Source: Neoechinorhynchus agilis
Lineage: Eukaryota; Acanthocephala
Assembly (NCBI GenBank): GCA_051530055.1
Contig: CM121343.1
Location: forward strand, 7,006,001 to 7,070,000
Direction: 5' to 3'
DNA length: 64,000 bases
Shown: in pieces, positions 1-12,150 of the stretch
How the letters are laid out: each line of letters starts with the position of its first letter
Numbering within the stretch: the stretch's first letter is position 1
The notes under the pieces: model-generated
The model's input: only the letters and a program-made list of their open reading frames with translations
What the model was told of the DNA's origin: nothing
The model's database searches: none
Made by a program: the position numbers and the translations under genes

Positions 1-239
1 CATTCTTCATAGGGCAGGAACTTTAGTAAATGCGAGGATCGTTAAACGCTCTCTACATCTCTTCCTCGCCCCTAGGAAATGAACCATGAAAATGTATTTT
101 GAACTTTAAAATGAGGTCGAGATCTGACTGGGTTAAATGTTTCTCAAAATCAGACTTGCACTTCAATGCGAATAAAAGACTTAATTATCTCATGTCATTG
201 GCTGTTGACGATGTAAGCGCAAAAAGACGAAAATTGAGT

Positions 240-1219
240 GAATCATTCCGAGACTTTTTGGGGATTAGTAAATTGCTGGGAGTATTGGGGCGAATGTTTT
301 CTGTCCAATTTCGTGTAACTTATGATCTCTCGCTCATGATGAATTTTTGGCGAAAATAGACGGATCACGAGTAAAATACTCGAATCGATGTTTCTATACG
401 GGCTTGGCAGTTCACTGGTTCATTGTATTTACAAAGAATCATTCCGAGACTTTTTGGGGATTAGTAAATTGCTGGGAGTATTGGGGCGAATGTTTTCTGT
501 CCAATTTCGTGTAACTTATGATCTCTCGCTCATGATGAATTTTTGGCGAAAATAGACGGATCACGAGTAAAATACTCGAATCGATGTTTCTATACGGGCT
601 TGGCAGTTCACTGGTTCATTGTATTTACAAAGAATCATTCCGAGACTTTTTGGGGATTAGTAAATTGCTGGGAGTATTGGGGCGAATGTTTTCTGTCCAA
701 TTTCGTGTAACTTATGATCTCTCGCTCATGATGAATTTTTGGCGAAAATAGACGGATCACGAGTAAAATACTCGAATCGATGTTTCTATACGGGCTTGGC
801 AGTTCACTGGTTCATTGTATTTACAAAGAATCATTCCGAGACTTTTTGGGGATTAGTAAATTGCTGGGAGTATTGGGGCGAATGTTTTCTGTCCAATTTC
901 GTGTAACTTATGATCTCTCGCTCATGATGAATTTTTGGCGAAAATAGACGGATCACGAGTAAAATACTCGAATCGATGTTTCTATACGGGCTTGGCAGTT
1001 CACTGGTTCATTGTATTTACAAAGAATCATTCCGAGACTTTTTGGGGATTAGTAAATTGCTGGGAGTATTGGGGCGAATGTTTTCTGTCCAATTTCGTGT
1101 AACTTATGATCTCTCGCTCATGATGAATTTTTGGCGAAAATAGACGGATCACGAGTAAAATACTCGAATCGATGTTTCTATACGGGCTTGGCAGTTCACT
1201 GGTTCATTGTATTTACAAA
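240..1219. repeat. 196-bp tandem satellite, 5 copies
   Basis: Five head-to-tail units start at 240, 436, 632, 828 and 1024, each exactly 196 bp, and I see no differences between them by eye. Each unit holds a short palindrome, CGAGTAAAATACTCG (6-bp stem, 3-nt loop). The repeat stops abruptly at 1219. The lack of divergence implies recent amplification or strong homogenisation. Short open frames inside it recur only because the unit recurs. Bases 1-239 are unassigned flank and show no gene. Confidence 0.95.
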
Positions 1220-1289
1220 TGGATTTCCATTCGTTAACGTGTCGTTCATTCTGTAACAACGATCATCTATGGTTGTTGTTGTTGTTGTT

Positions 1290-2435
1290 TTATACGCACG
1301 TGCGGTAGATCATTTGTGCGAATTCGTAGAAATCGATGAGTCCATCATGGTTTGTATCGGCTACATTGATCATTTCATCGATTTCTTGAGTATCTAATTC
1401 AAATCCTAATAACCTCATTCTTCTTTTTATTTCGTCATGACGAATATATCCATCTTTGTTGATATCGAAAGCCTTGAACATTCGCCAAACGAAGTTATTA
1501 AGTTCTTCACGGGACTGAAACGCCCTACTCAACACTGTAACTGGAGTCATTCTATTACGGCCAAACGCTCACTAATCCCCCCCCTACTATTTTTTGATGG
1601 GTGAAAGATGCGGTGATTAATGAGCGAATGTATTACACTCATCACTACATAACCTGTCAAGAACATCTTGACTTGTCTTTATATCGGTTCTTTTTTCACC
1701 GTAACCCATATTTTCGAGAGAGCTCGGCAAAGATTGTATTCCACTCGATTCATCAATACTATTCACTACACTCAGTGGCTCAATGGATATTTTATTCTGG
1801 GCTTCAGTTTTAGACTCAAAAAAAGAACATGAACTAACAAACCGTCGAATTATTGGGGGACTACTACGTTCTCCTATTTCACTTAAATCGCTTGATCGGT
1901 GAGTTAAAATTGGCATCGGCGACTTTTGTGCATACGCATCAGCGCATCCACTAGAACTGGCATCAGCGCTGGTTCGGTCTGAGTTACCACTATCAGCTCG
2001 ATGGTTACGTTTATGTGAACTACTAGTGCTACCAATCAGATCATTGTCGATGTATCTGTTAAATTCATTAAAATCGATAAGTCCATTTCCATCGGCGTCC
2101 ACTTTTCTCATTATTCTTCGCGCAACTTGTTTTGATTTACTTATACCCAACTGTCGAATAACTTTACATAGCTCGCCCTGCGAAATGTACCCATCTTTAT
2201 TCGCGTCAAATAAATCGAAAGCCGTTTTCAAATTGGGCATTAAAAACCAGTTTGAATAGAGTCCATTGTCGATCGATTGCTGTACATGAAGTCGAGCTCC
2301 AGCTGCGGCTTCAGAAATGCTCGATACAACGTAGTCTTCATCACAGCGGCACGGAAATGCATCAGATGGACATGTCGTTGTTGTTGTTGTGGGAAGCCTG
2401 TCGATTCTATACATTTTGGGATATTTTAGTCGCAA
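1290..2435 (-). CDS. Four-EF-hand calcium-binding protein (calmodulin-like, with long serine-rich linker)
   Basis: Two exons, 2435-1654 and 1551-1290, joined across a 102-nt GT-AG intron (donor GACAG|GTTATG, acceptor TAATAG|A) in consistent phase, giving about 347 residues. Four canonical 12-residue EF loops are visible: DANKDGYISQGE (about 77-88), DADGNGLIDFNE (113-124), DINKDGYIRHDE (290-301) and DTNHDGLIDFYE (326-337). All have acidic positions 1, 3, 5 and 12, so calcium binding is expected. The pairs are spaced as in calmodulin/troponin C, but a roughly 130-residue Ser-rich linker of low complexity splits the two lobes. The N-terminus has a Thr run and a short Cys cluster, with no signal peptide. 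Start chosen at 2435, the first Met of the open frame; a further upstream exon cannot be excluded. Likely a calcium sensor; partner unknown. Confidence 0.8.
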
Positions 2436-3346
2436 TCACTAAAGTGATTAGTCTATCTGAAATCGATTTCGGTGTTCTAAAAACGGTTAGAAAGACTGAA
2501 TATTTTTCGGCGGCGAAAAAGGAAAGCAGTGAATTTTAAAAATACTCACCACTCACAAAGCATGCCAAGAACGTGACTATATCTAAAAAATGATTCAGTG
2601 GTTGGCAATGAGCAGACTAATATATATTTATACGCACTTGTCAGCGAGTACGAAGCATGCTTGTGCGATTACTGGAATGCTGCTACACCACTCCTCAGTT
2701 AGAAATGCGGGTTTAGATAAATCACATTAATGCTATACCGGGTCTCCAGCAAAAAAATCATTATAAAACGAGCAAATCTGTAAGATCTTAATTGCCCAAG
2801 CCAGCGAAATGACTTAATCCGTTCCTTTTGAAAATCCGCAGTGAGTGAGACTCAAATGCTCAAACGCAGGATGTATGAGTGTGTTTGGTAGTGTTAAACG
2901 TTTCGGTATTCATTTTCTATGCAGTAGCGTTTCTTTTCACTCTATTTCTCATACTCATGCATTTGGGAAGAGCCGATGATTCTCTATGAAACGGTAACAG
3001 TGATGAGGTAAGAGGAACTATGCCCCGAGGGAATAGATTTGCTCTTATCGAAGTTTTGTCAAAACAATCACACACATATCTTTTAAACGCTCCTTTAGAC
3101 TATCTGTCCTAAGATGGCTTACGTTCCTACTCTATGAGTCCGCTTCCGTGTATGAATGACAAATGTGTAAAAGTGAATCATCCTTGGGAAACCCTTAGCT
3201 TACGCTTCCGTGCTCATTCCACAAACGACCATCGTTCGTGCAAAAATCCATCGAAAAACCCTTTAATCCTCACTCCTTCACGCATGCTTTCGTCCAAAGA
3301 AAATGTCACGGGTAGAGAGAAAAACATAGCATTTTAGTTAGCAAGA
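2436..3346. other. Intergenic spacer
   Basis: AT-rich sequence between the EF-hand gene and the next satellite. It should contain the promoter and 5' UTR of the minus-strand EF-hand gene. I see no RNA gene, repeat or convincing exon in it. Confidence 0.5.
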
Positions 3347-4994
3347 GTAATGATCTATTCTAGAAATGCCATTCGGCATTAACCTTCTAGAAACTGAAGA
3401 TCGTGCACAATCAACCAAATCCTAAAATTATATATAACCGAACGCATTCAAATGAGATTTCAGTGGTTGCATTATGCCCAAATCTACCAAAGATTAAAAG
3501 ACTGGAGATAATCCATTGAAAGGAAATCGAAGAACAGATCTGAGTGTTGACCAGTAATGATCTATTCTAGAAATGCCATTCGGCATTAACCTTCTAGAAA
3601 CTGAAGATCGTGCACAATCAACCAAATCCTAAAATTATATATAACCGAACGCATTCAAATGAGATTTCAGTGGTTGCATTATGCCCAAATCTACCAAAGA
3701 TTAAAAGACTGGAGATAATCCATTGAAAGGAAATCGAAGAACAGATCTGAGTGTTGACCAGTAATGATCTATTCTAGAAATGCCATTCGGCATTAACCTT
3801 CTAGAAACTGAAGATCGTGCACAATCAACCAAATCCTAAAATTATATATAACCGAACGCATTCAAATGAGATTTCAGTGGTTGCATTATGCCCCAAATCT
3901 ACCAAAGATTAGAAGACTAGAGATAATCCATTGAAAGGAAATCGAAGAACAGATCTGAGTGTTGACCAGTAATGATCTATTCTAGAAATGCCATTCGGCA
4001 TTAACCTTCTAGAAACTGAAGATCGTGCACAATCAACCAAATCCTAAAATTATATATAACCGAACGCATTCAAATGAGATTTCAGTGGTTGCATTATGCC
4101 CCAAATCTACCAAAGATTAAAAGACTAGAGATAATCCATTGAAAGGAAATCGAAGAACAGATCTGAGTGTTGACCAGTAATGATCATTCTAGAAATGCCA
4201 TTCGGCATTAACCTTCTAGAAACTGAAGATCGTGCACAATCAACCAAATCCTAAAATTATATATAACCGAACGCATTCAAATGAGATTTCAGTGGTTGCA
4301 TTATGCCCCAAATCTACCAAAGATTAAAAGACTGGAGATAATCCATTGAAAGGAAATCGAAGAACAGATCTGAGTGTTGACCAGTAATGATCTATTCTAG
4401 AAATGCCATTCGGGATTAACCTTCTAGAAACTGAAGATCGTGCACAATCAACCAAATCCTAAAATTATATATAACCGAACGCATTCAAATGAGATTTCAG
4501 TGGTTGCATTATGCCCCAAATCTACCAAAGATTAGAAGACTGGAGATAATCCATTGAAAGGAAATCGAAGAACAGATCTGAGTGTTGACCAGTAATGATC
4601 TATTCTAGAAATGCCATTCGGCATTAACCTTCTAGAAACTGAAGATCGTGCACAATCAACCAAATCCTAAAATTATATATAACCGAACGCATTCAAATGA
4701 GATTTCAGTGGTTGCATTATGCCCCAAATCTACCAAAGATTAGAAGACTAGAGATAATCCATTGAAAGGAAATCGAAGAACAGATCTGAGTGTTGACCAG
4801 TAATGATCTATTCTAGAAATGCCATTCGGCATTAACCTTCTAGAAACTGAAGATCGTGCACAATCAACCAAATCCTAAAATTATATATAACCGAACGCAT
4901 TCAAATGAGATTTCAGTGGTTGCATTATGCCCCAAATCTACCAAAGATTAGAAGACTAGAGATAATCCATTGAAAGGAAATCGAAGAACAGATC
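3347..4994. repeat. 207-bp tandem satellite, about 8 copies
   Basis: Units begin at 3351, 3558, 3765, 3973, 4181, 4388, 4596 and 4804, with a period of 207-208 bp. The last unit is cut at about 4994, where unrelated sequence follows. Units differ by a few substitutions and 1-2 nt indels. Each unit carries two TTCTAGAA palindromes about 30 bp apart, flanking a small inverted repeat (AATGCC-ATTC-GGCATT). No coding frame persists through the units. Confidence 0.95.
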
Positions 4995-5461
4995 ATTGAA
5001 GATGGAAATGAGATCAGAAACTCCTTTCCTATGGCAACAAAGAGTGATAGCTCATCAACGAATATAAACCCTACAAACGTACACGGACCGCAATCACTGA
5101 TCAGATTATGAAATAAAAATTGAGGAAAAAAGAGATTTTCTTTACCGCGAAGTAACGAGCGTCTATCGGAGGAGGATCCCTCGATCACGTAAAATGCCGA
5201 AAGGTGCCATTTTTGAGCTTAAAATCGACAGGTGGATAAAAGAGATAAAATGTGAAAATTGAAGCAATGGAAGCTTAAAAAAGCAGAATAGAAATTTTAA
5301 CGAAGCTTTTTAAAAAAACGGATAATCTTTTCTTGGTATTTTTCGTGAAAAATGAGTAAGCCCGAATTCTTCTTGCTCATCATGGGAAAACCCGGAGAAT
5401 TTTTAGGAAATCTGACGGAAACAAACTGCAATACGGGTTTCTGAACTTGAAGAAGTCGATA

Positions 5462-5916
5462 TCCAATTTGATGCTTTTCCCGCATGGAAATTGGTTTTTT
5501 TTCCTTATATACAAAACTCCCCGATCAACACATTTCCATTTATTTCTCAAAATCCGAAAGCAGTAGTGTTCCCGTCTATTCCGAAATGCCTTCTGGCTGA
5601 TGTGTCATTTCTTAAGTTGATCTTCTAAAAACCTCATCTTGGTCCCTTGAATTGACTATTATTAACGTTTGGTTTTACGAATCCTAATAAAGATTATCCT
5701 TTACCTTTTAAAAGGACAAAGACGGATTCGGACTAATTTTGTTTCTAAATAGCGACTGCGAACCCTGCGGAAATGTAAATCCACAGAAGATTACGAAGAT
5801 CGCACGGGAACACTACTGCTTTCGGATTTTAAGAAATAAATGGAAATGTGTTGATCGGGGAGTCTTGTACATAAGGAAAAAAACCAATTTCCATGCGGGA
5901 AAAGCATCAAATTGGA
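5462..5916. repeat. Imperfect inverted repeat (arms about 110 bp) abutting the 305-bp array
   Basis: The segment 5462-5573 is nearly the reverse complement of 5806-5916, with scattered mismatches and a small indel. The arms are separated by about 230 bp. The outer end of the right arm coincides with the first base of the 305-bp satellite array. The structure resembles a fold-back or MITE-like element, but no target-site duplication was identified. Bases 4995-5461 hold nothing else recognisable. Confidence 0.8.
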
Positions 5917-8900
5917 CTGGTGGAAATAGCTCGCTGGATTGCAATGTTCTGGGTGAAGAAAGCTGCCAATCCTTCTTCTACGTCGTTCGACCTCGCCCAT
6001 CAGGTTCAGCGCCGACTATCCAATGGCCCACGAACCTCTGCTCAAAAAGGAACAAAGTTGAAATCTGCTGAAAGCTCTCTATATTTTTGGCAGTTGAATG
6101 CCCGCGATTAAACCTCAGCGCTCATTCTAAGCTCATTTTACCTCAGGGAAATGCGCTTTGCATTGAGGCAAAGATCCTTATTTATTGAAATCAAAATATA
6201 AATCGATTGGCATCTTTACACTGGAGGAAATAGCTCGCTGGATTGCGATATTCTGGGTGAAGAAAGCTGCCAATCCTTCTTCGACATCGTTCGACCTCGC
6301 CCATCAGGTTCAGCGCCGACTATCCAATGGCCCACGAACCTCTGCTCAAAAAGGCACAAAGTTGAAATCTGCTGAAAGCTCTCTATATTTTTGGCAGTTG
6401 AATGCCTGCGATTAAACCTCAGCGCTCATTCTAAGCTCATTTTACCCTCAGGGAAATGCGCTTTGCATTGAGGCAAAGATCCTTATTTATTGAAATCAAA
6501 ATATAAATCGATTGGCATCTTTACGCTGGTGGAAACAGCTCGCTGGATTGCAATGTTCTGGGTGAAGAAAGCTGCCAATCCTTCTTCGACGTCGTTCGAC
6601 CTCGCCCATCAGGTTCAGCGCCGACTATCCAATGGCCCACGAACCTCTGCTCAAAAAGGAACAAAGTTGAAATCTGCTGAAAGCTCTCTATATTTTTGGC
6701 AGTTGAATGCCGCGATTAAACCTCAGCGCTCATTCTAAGCTCATTTTACCCTCAGGGGAAATGCGCTTTGCATTGAGGCAAAGATCCTTATTTATTGAAA
6801 TCAAAATATAAATCGATTGGCATCTTTACACTGGAGGAAATAGCTCGCTGGATTGCGATATTCTGGGTGAAGAAAGCTGCCAATCCTTCTTCGACGTCGT
6901 TCGACCTCGCCCATCAGGTTCGGCGCCGACTATCCAGTGGCCCACGAACCTCTGCTCAAAAAGGAACAAAGTTGAAATCTGCTGAAAGCTCTCTATATTT
7001 TTGGCAGTTGAATGCCCGCGATTAAACCTCAGCTCTCATTCTAAGCTCATTTCCCTCAGGGAAATGCGCTTTGCATTGGGGCAAAGATCCTTATTTATTG
7101 AAATCAAAATATAAATCGATTGGCATCTTTACGCTGGTGGAAATAGCTCGCTGGATTGCAATATTCTGGGTGAAGAAAGCTGCCTATCCTTATTCGACGT
7201 CGTTCGACCTCGCCCATCAGGTTCAGCGCCGACTATCCAGTGGCCCACGAACCTCTGCTCAAAAAGGAACAAAGTTGAAATCTGCTGAAAGCTCTCTATA
7301 TTTTTGGCAGTTGAATGCCCGCGATTAAACCTGAGCGCTCATTCTTAGCTCATTTTACCCTCAGGGAAATGCGCTTTGCATTGAGGCAAAGATCCTTATT
7401 TATTGAAATCAAAATATAAATCGATTGGCATCTTTACACTGGAGGAAATAGCTCGCTGGATTGCGATATTCTGGGTGAAGAAAGCTGCCAATCCTTCTTC
7501 GACGTCGTTCGACCTCGCCCATCAGGTTCGGCGCCGACTATCCAGTGGCCCACGAACCTCTGCTCAAAAAGGAACAAAGCAAATCTGCTGAAAGCTCTCT
7601 ATATTCTTGGCAGTTGAATGCCCGCGATTAAACCTCAGCGCTCATTCTAAGCTCATTTTACCCTCAGGGAAATGCGCTTTGCATTGAGGCAAAGATCCTT
7701 ATTTATTGAAATCAAAATATAAATCGATTGGCATCTTTACACTGGTGGAAATAGCTCGCTGGATTGCAATGTTCTGGGTGAAGAAAGCTGCCAATCCTTC
7801 TTCGACGTCGTTCGACCTCGCCCATCAGGTTCAGCGCCGACTATCCAATGGCCCACGAACCTCTGCTCAAAAAGGAACAAAGTTGAAATCTGCTGAAAGC
7901 TCTCTATATTTTTGGCAGTTGAAGGCCCGCGATTAAACCTCAGCGCTCATTCTAAGCTCATTTTACCCTCAGGGAAATCTGCTGTGCATTGAGGCAAAGA
8001 TCCTTATTTATTGAAATCAAAATATAAATCGATTGGCATCTTTACACTGGAGGAAATAGCTCGCTGGATTGCGATATTCTGGGTGAAGAAAGCTGCCAAT
8101 CCTTCTTCGACGTCGTTCGACCTCGCCCATCAAGTTCAGCGCCGACTATCCAATGGCCCACGAACCTCTGCTCAAAAAGGAACAAAGTTGAAATCTGCTG
8201 AAAGCTCTCTATATTTTTGGCAGTTGAATGCCCGCGATTAAACCTGAGCGCTCATTCTAAGCTCATTTTACCCTCAGGGAAATGCGCTTTGCATTGAGGC
8301 AAAGATCCTTATTTATTGAAATCAAAATATAAATCGATTGGCATCTTTACACTGGTGGAAATTGCTCGCTGGATTGCGATATTCTGGGTGAAGAAAGCTG
8401 CCAATCCTTCTTCGACGTCGTTCGACCTCGCCCATCAAGTTCAGCGCCGACTATCCAATGGCCCACGAACCTCTGCCCAAAAAGGAACAAAGTTGAAATC
8501 TGCTGAAAGCTCTCTATATTTTTGGCAGTTGAAGGCCCGCGATTAAACCTCAGCGCTCATTCTAAGCTCATTTTACCCTCAGGGAAATGCGCTTTGCATT
8601 GGGGCAAAGATCCTTATTTATTGAAATCAAAATATAAATCGATTGGCATCTTTACGCTGGTGGAAATAGCTCCCTGGATTGCAATGTTCTGGGTGAAGAA
8701 AGCTGCCAATCCTTCTTCGACGTCGTTCGGACTCGCCTATCAGGTTCAGCGTCATCCAATGGCCCACGAACCTCTGCTCAAAAAGGCACAAAGTTGAAAT
8801 CTGCTGAAAGCTCTCTATATTTTTGGCAGTTGAAGGCCCGCGATTAAACCTCAGCGCTCATTCTAAGCTCATTTTACCCTCAGGGAAATCCGCTGTGCAT

Positions 8901-11689
8901 TGAGGCAATGATCCTTATTTATTGAAATCAAAATATAAATCGATTGGCATCTTTACACTGGAGGAAATAGCTCGCTGGATTGCGATATTCTGGGTGAAGA
9001 AAGCTGCCAATCCTTCTTCGACATCGTTCGACCTCGCCCATCAGGTTCAGCGCCGACTATCCAATGGCCCACGAACCTCTGCTCAAAAAGGAACAAAGTT
9101 GAAATCTGCTGAAAGCTCTCTATATTTTGGCAGTTGAAGGCCCGCGATTAAACCTCAGCGCTCATTCTAAGCTCATTTTACCTCAGGGAAATGCGCTTTG
9201 CATTGAGGCAAAGATCCTTATTTATTGAAATCAAAATATAAATCGATTGGCATCTTTTCGCTGGTGGAAATAGCTCCCTGGATTGCAATGTTCTGGGTGA
9301 AGAAAGCTGCCAATCCTTCTTCGACGTCGTTCGACCTCGCCTATCAGGTTCAGCGCCGACTATCCAATGGCCCACGAACCTCTGCTCAAAAAGGCACAAA
9401 GTTGAAATCTGCTGAAAGCTCTCTATATTTTTGGCAGTTGAAGGCCCGCGATTAAACCTCAGCGCTCATTCTAAGCTCATTTTACCCTCAGGGAAATGCG
9501 CTTTGCATTGGGGCAAAGATCCTTATTTATTGAAATCAAAATATAAATCGATTGGCATCTTTACACTGGTGTAAATAGCTCGCTGGATTGCGATATTCTG
9601 GGTGAAGAAAGCTGCCAATCCTTCTTCGACATCGTTCGACCTCGCCCATCAGGTTCAGCGCCGACTATCCAATGGCCCACGAACCTCTGCTCAAAAAGGA
9701 ACAAAGTTAAAATCTGCCGAAAGCTCTCTATATTTTGGCAGTTGAAGGCCCGCGATTAAACCTCAGCGCTCATTCTAAGCTCATTTTACCCTCAGGGAAA
9801 TGCGCTTTGCATTGAGGCAAAGATCCTTATTTATTGAAATCAAAATATAAATCGATTGGCATCTTTACACTGGAGGAAATAGCTCGCTGGATTGCGATAT
9901 TCCGGGTGAAGAAAGCTGCCAATCCTTCTTTGACGTCGTTCGACCTCGCCCATCAGGTTCAGCGCCGACTATCCAATGGCCCACGAACCTCTGCTCAAAA
10001 AGGAACAAAGTTGAAATCTGCTGAAAGCTCTCTATATTTTTGGCAGTTGAATGCCCGCGATTAAACCTCAGCGCTCATTCTAAGCTCATTTTACCCTCAG
10101 GGAGATGCGCTTTACACGATGAATTTTTATTTATTGAAATCAAAATATAAATCGATTGGCATCTTTACACTGGAGGAAATAGCTCGCTGGATTGCGATAT
10201 TCCGGGTGAAGAAAGCTGCCAATCCTTCTTCGACGTCGTTCGACCTCGCCCATCAGGTTCAGCGCCGACTATCCATTGGCCCACGAACCTCTGCTCAAAA
10301 AGGAACAAAGTTGAAATCTGCTGAAAGCTCTCTATATTTTTGGCAGTTGAATTCCCGCGATTAAACCTCAGCGCTCATTCTAAGCTCATTTTACCCTCAG
10401 GGAAATGCGCTTTGCATTGAGGCAAAGATCCTTATTTATTGAAATCAAAATATAAATCGATTGGCATCTTTACACTGGAGGAAATAGCTCGCTGGATTGC
10501 GATATTCTGGGTGAAGAAAGCTGCCAATCCTTCTTCGACATCGTTCGACCTCGCCCATCAGGTTCAGCGCCGACTACCCAATGGCCCACGAACCTCTGCT
10601 CAAAAAGGAACAAAGTTGAAATCTGCTGAAAGCTCTCTATATTTTTGGCAGTTGAAGGCCCGCGATTAAACCTCAGCGCTCATTCTAAGCTCATTTTACC
10701 CTCAGGGAAATCCGCTGTGCATTGAGGCAAAGATCCTTATTTATTGAAATCAAAATATAAATCGATTGGCATCTTTACGCTGGTGGAAATAGCTCGCTGG
10801 ATTGCAATATTCTGGGTGAAGAAAGCTGCCTATCCTTATTCGACGTCGTTCGACCTCGCCCATCAGGTTCAGCGCCGACTATCCAGTGGCCCACGAACCT
10901 CTGCTCAAAAAGGAACAAAGTTGAAATCTGCTGAAAGCTCTCTATATTTTTGGCAGTTGAAGGCCCGCGATTAAACCTCAGCGCTCATTCTAAGCTCATT
11001 TTACCCTCAGGGAAATCCGCTGTGCATTGAGGCAAAAGATCCTTATTTATTGAAATCAAAATATAAATCGATTGGCATCTTTACACTGGTGGAAATAGCT
11101 CGCTGGATTGCAATATTCTGGGTGAAGAAAGCTGCCAATCCTTCTTCGACGTCGTTCGACCTCGCCCATCAGGTTCAGCGCCGACTATCCAGTGGCCCAC
11201 GAACCTCTGCTCAAAAAGGAACAAAGTTGAAATCTGCTGAAAGCTCTCTATATTTTTGGCAGTTGAAGGCCCGCGATTAAACCTCAGCGCTCATTCTAAG
11301 CTCATTTTACCCTCAGGGAAATGCGCTTTGCATTGAGGCAAAGATCCTTATTTATTGAAATCAAAATATAAATCGATTGGCATCTTTACACTGGTGGAAA
11401 TAGCTCGCTGGATTGCAATATTCTGGGTGAAGAAAGCTGCCAATCCTTCTTCGACGTCGTTCGACCTCGCCCATCAGGTTCAGCGCCGACTATCCAATGG
11501 CCCACGAACCTCTGCTCAAAAAGGAACAAAGTTGAAATCTGCCGAAAGCTCTCTATATTTTTGGCAGTTGAAGGCCCGCGATTAAACCTCAGCGCTCATT
11601 CTAAGCTCATTTTACCCTCAGGGAAATGCGCTTTGCATTGGGGCAAAGATCCTTATTTATTGAAATCAAAATATAAATCGATTGGCATC
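5917..11689 (+). repeat. 305-bp tandem satellite, about 19 copies, with a recurrent 76-codon open frame
   Basis: Head-to-tail units of about 305 bp. The open frame starts at 6185, 6490, 6795, 7098, 7403, 7706, 8011, 8316, 8619, 8922, 9225, 9529, 9834, 10134, 10439, 10744, 11050 and 11355, with partial units at both ends. Most units keep a 76-codon frame beginning MKSKYKSIGIF and ending WQLNARD or WQLKARD. A few are broken: frame slips or indels near 6710, 7580, 8750 and 9125, and a stop at about 9570. I do not recognise the peptide. It has no signal peptide or known motif, so it is not called as genes. A diverged copy lies near 59.0-59.3 kb. Confidence 0.95.
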
Positions 11690-11720
11690 GGGAAAAAGGT
11701 CCAGGATCAGCCTGGATTGG

Positions 11721-11786
11721 AGCAGAGCAAGAGAAATTTCTAAAATATAGAGAGCTTTCAACAGTTTTCAACTTTGTCCGCCTTTG
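11721..11786 (-). repeat. Inverted fragment of the 305-bp satellite
   Basis: Just after the array ends, a short stretch matches the reverse complement of the unit (the AAATATAGAGAGCTTTCA and CAACTTTG words). The orientation therefore flips at the right boundary. The rest of 11790-12150 is spacer with no recognised element apart from the 5' flank of the next gene. Confidence 0.7.
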
Positions 11787-12150
11787 AGTCACTCGTTATT
11801 AGGATTCGGTGAACTTCGAGTTCATCATCAGTTTGTTAATTATTAAAGGCACTGAAAAGTGATTGATTGGTTATTGTAAAGCCAGCGTTGTAATGTTCAT
11901 AAAAAAATAAGACCGAAAGCGTTATAGGGGTCATATTTGGAAGCTTAGAATCAATAGAATATTGGTGAAGACGACTGAATATATTGTTTTATATTGATAG
12001 TAAAGAGATAACCGATCAATTGAACCCATTGTTCCGATGAACACTCATGATCCGTGATATGAGTGCATTTCAGGATGCGGATTCTTTCTTCCTCCATAAT
12101 CTGCGAGTTCCCACGACTCGCTTCCTTTTTTTCTGATTCGCTCTTCTGGG

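Noticed and set aside
99-359. 86-codon open frame at the left edge
   Set aside because: It runs into the first 196-bp satellite unit and has no recognisable domain.
3347-4994. CRISPR-like array
   Set aside because: Whole 207-bp units repeat with no unique spacers between short repeats, and the genome is eukaryotic.
9945-9975. Hammerhead core on the minus strand of the 305-bp satellite (CTGATGGGCGAGGTCGAA)
   Set aside because: The essential A after CUGAUG is G, stem II cannot form, and GAAA is GAAC.
5893-11743. Nineteen or so 60-91-codon plus-strand open frames as separate genes
   Set aside because: They are the same frame repeated by the 305-bp satellite; no promoter, RBS-like or splice context distinguishes them. 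Reported as a repeat with a coding-like signal instead.
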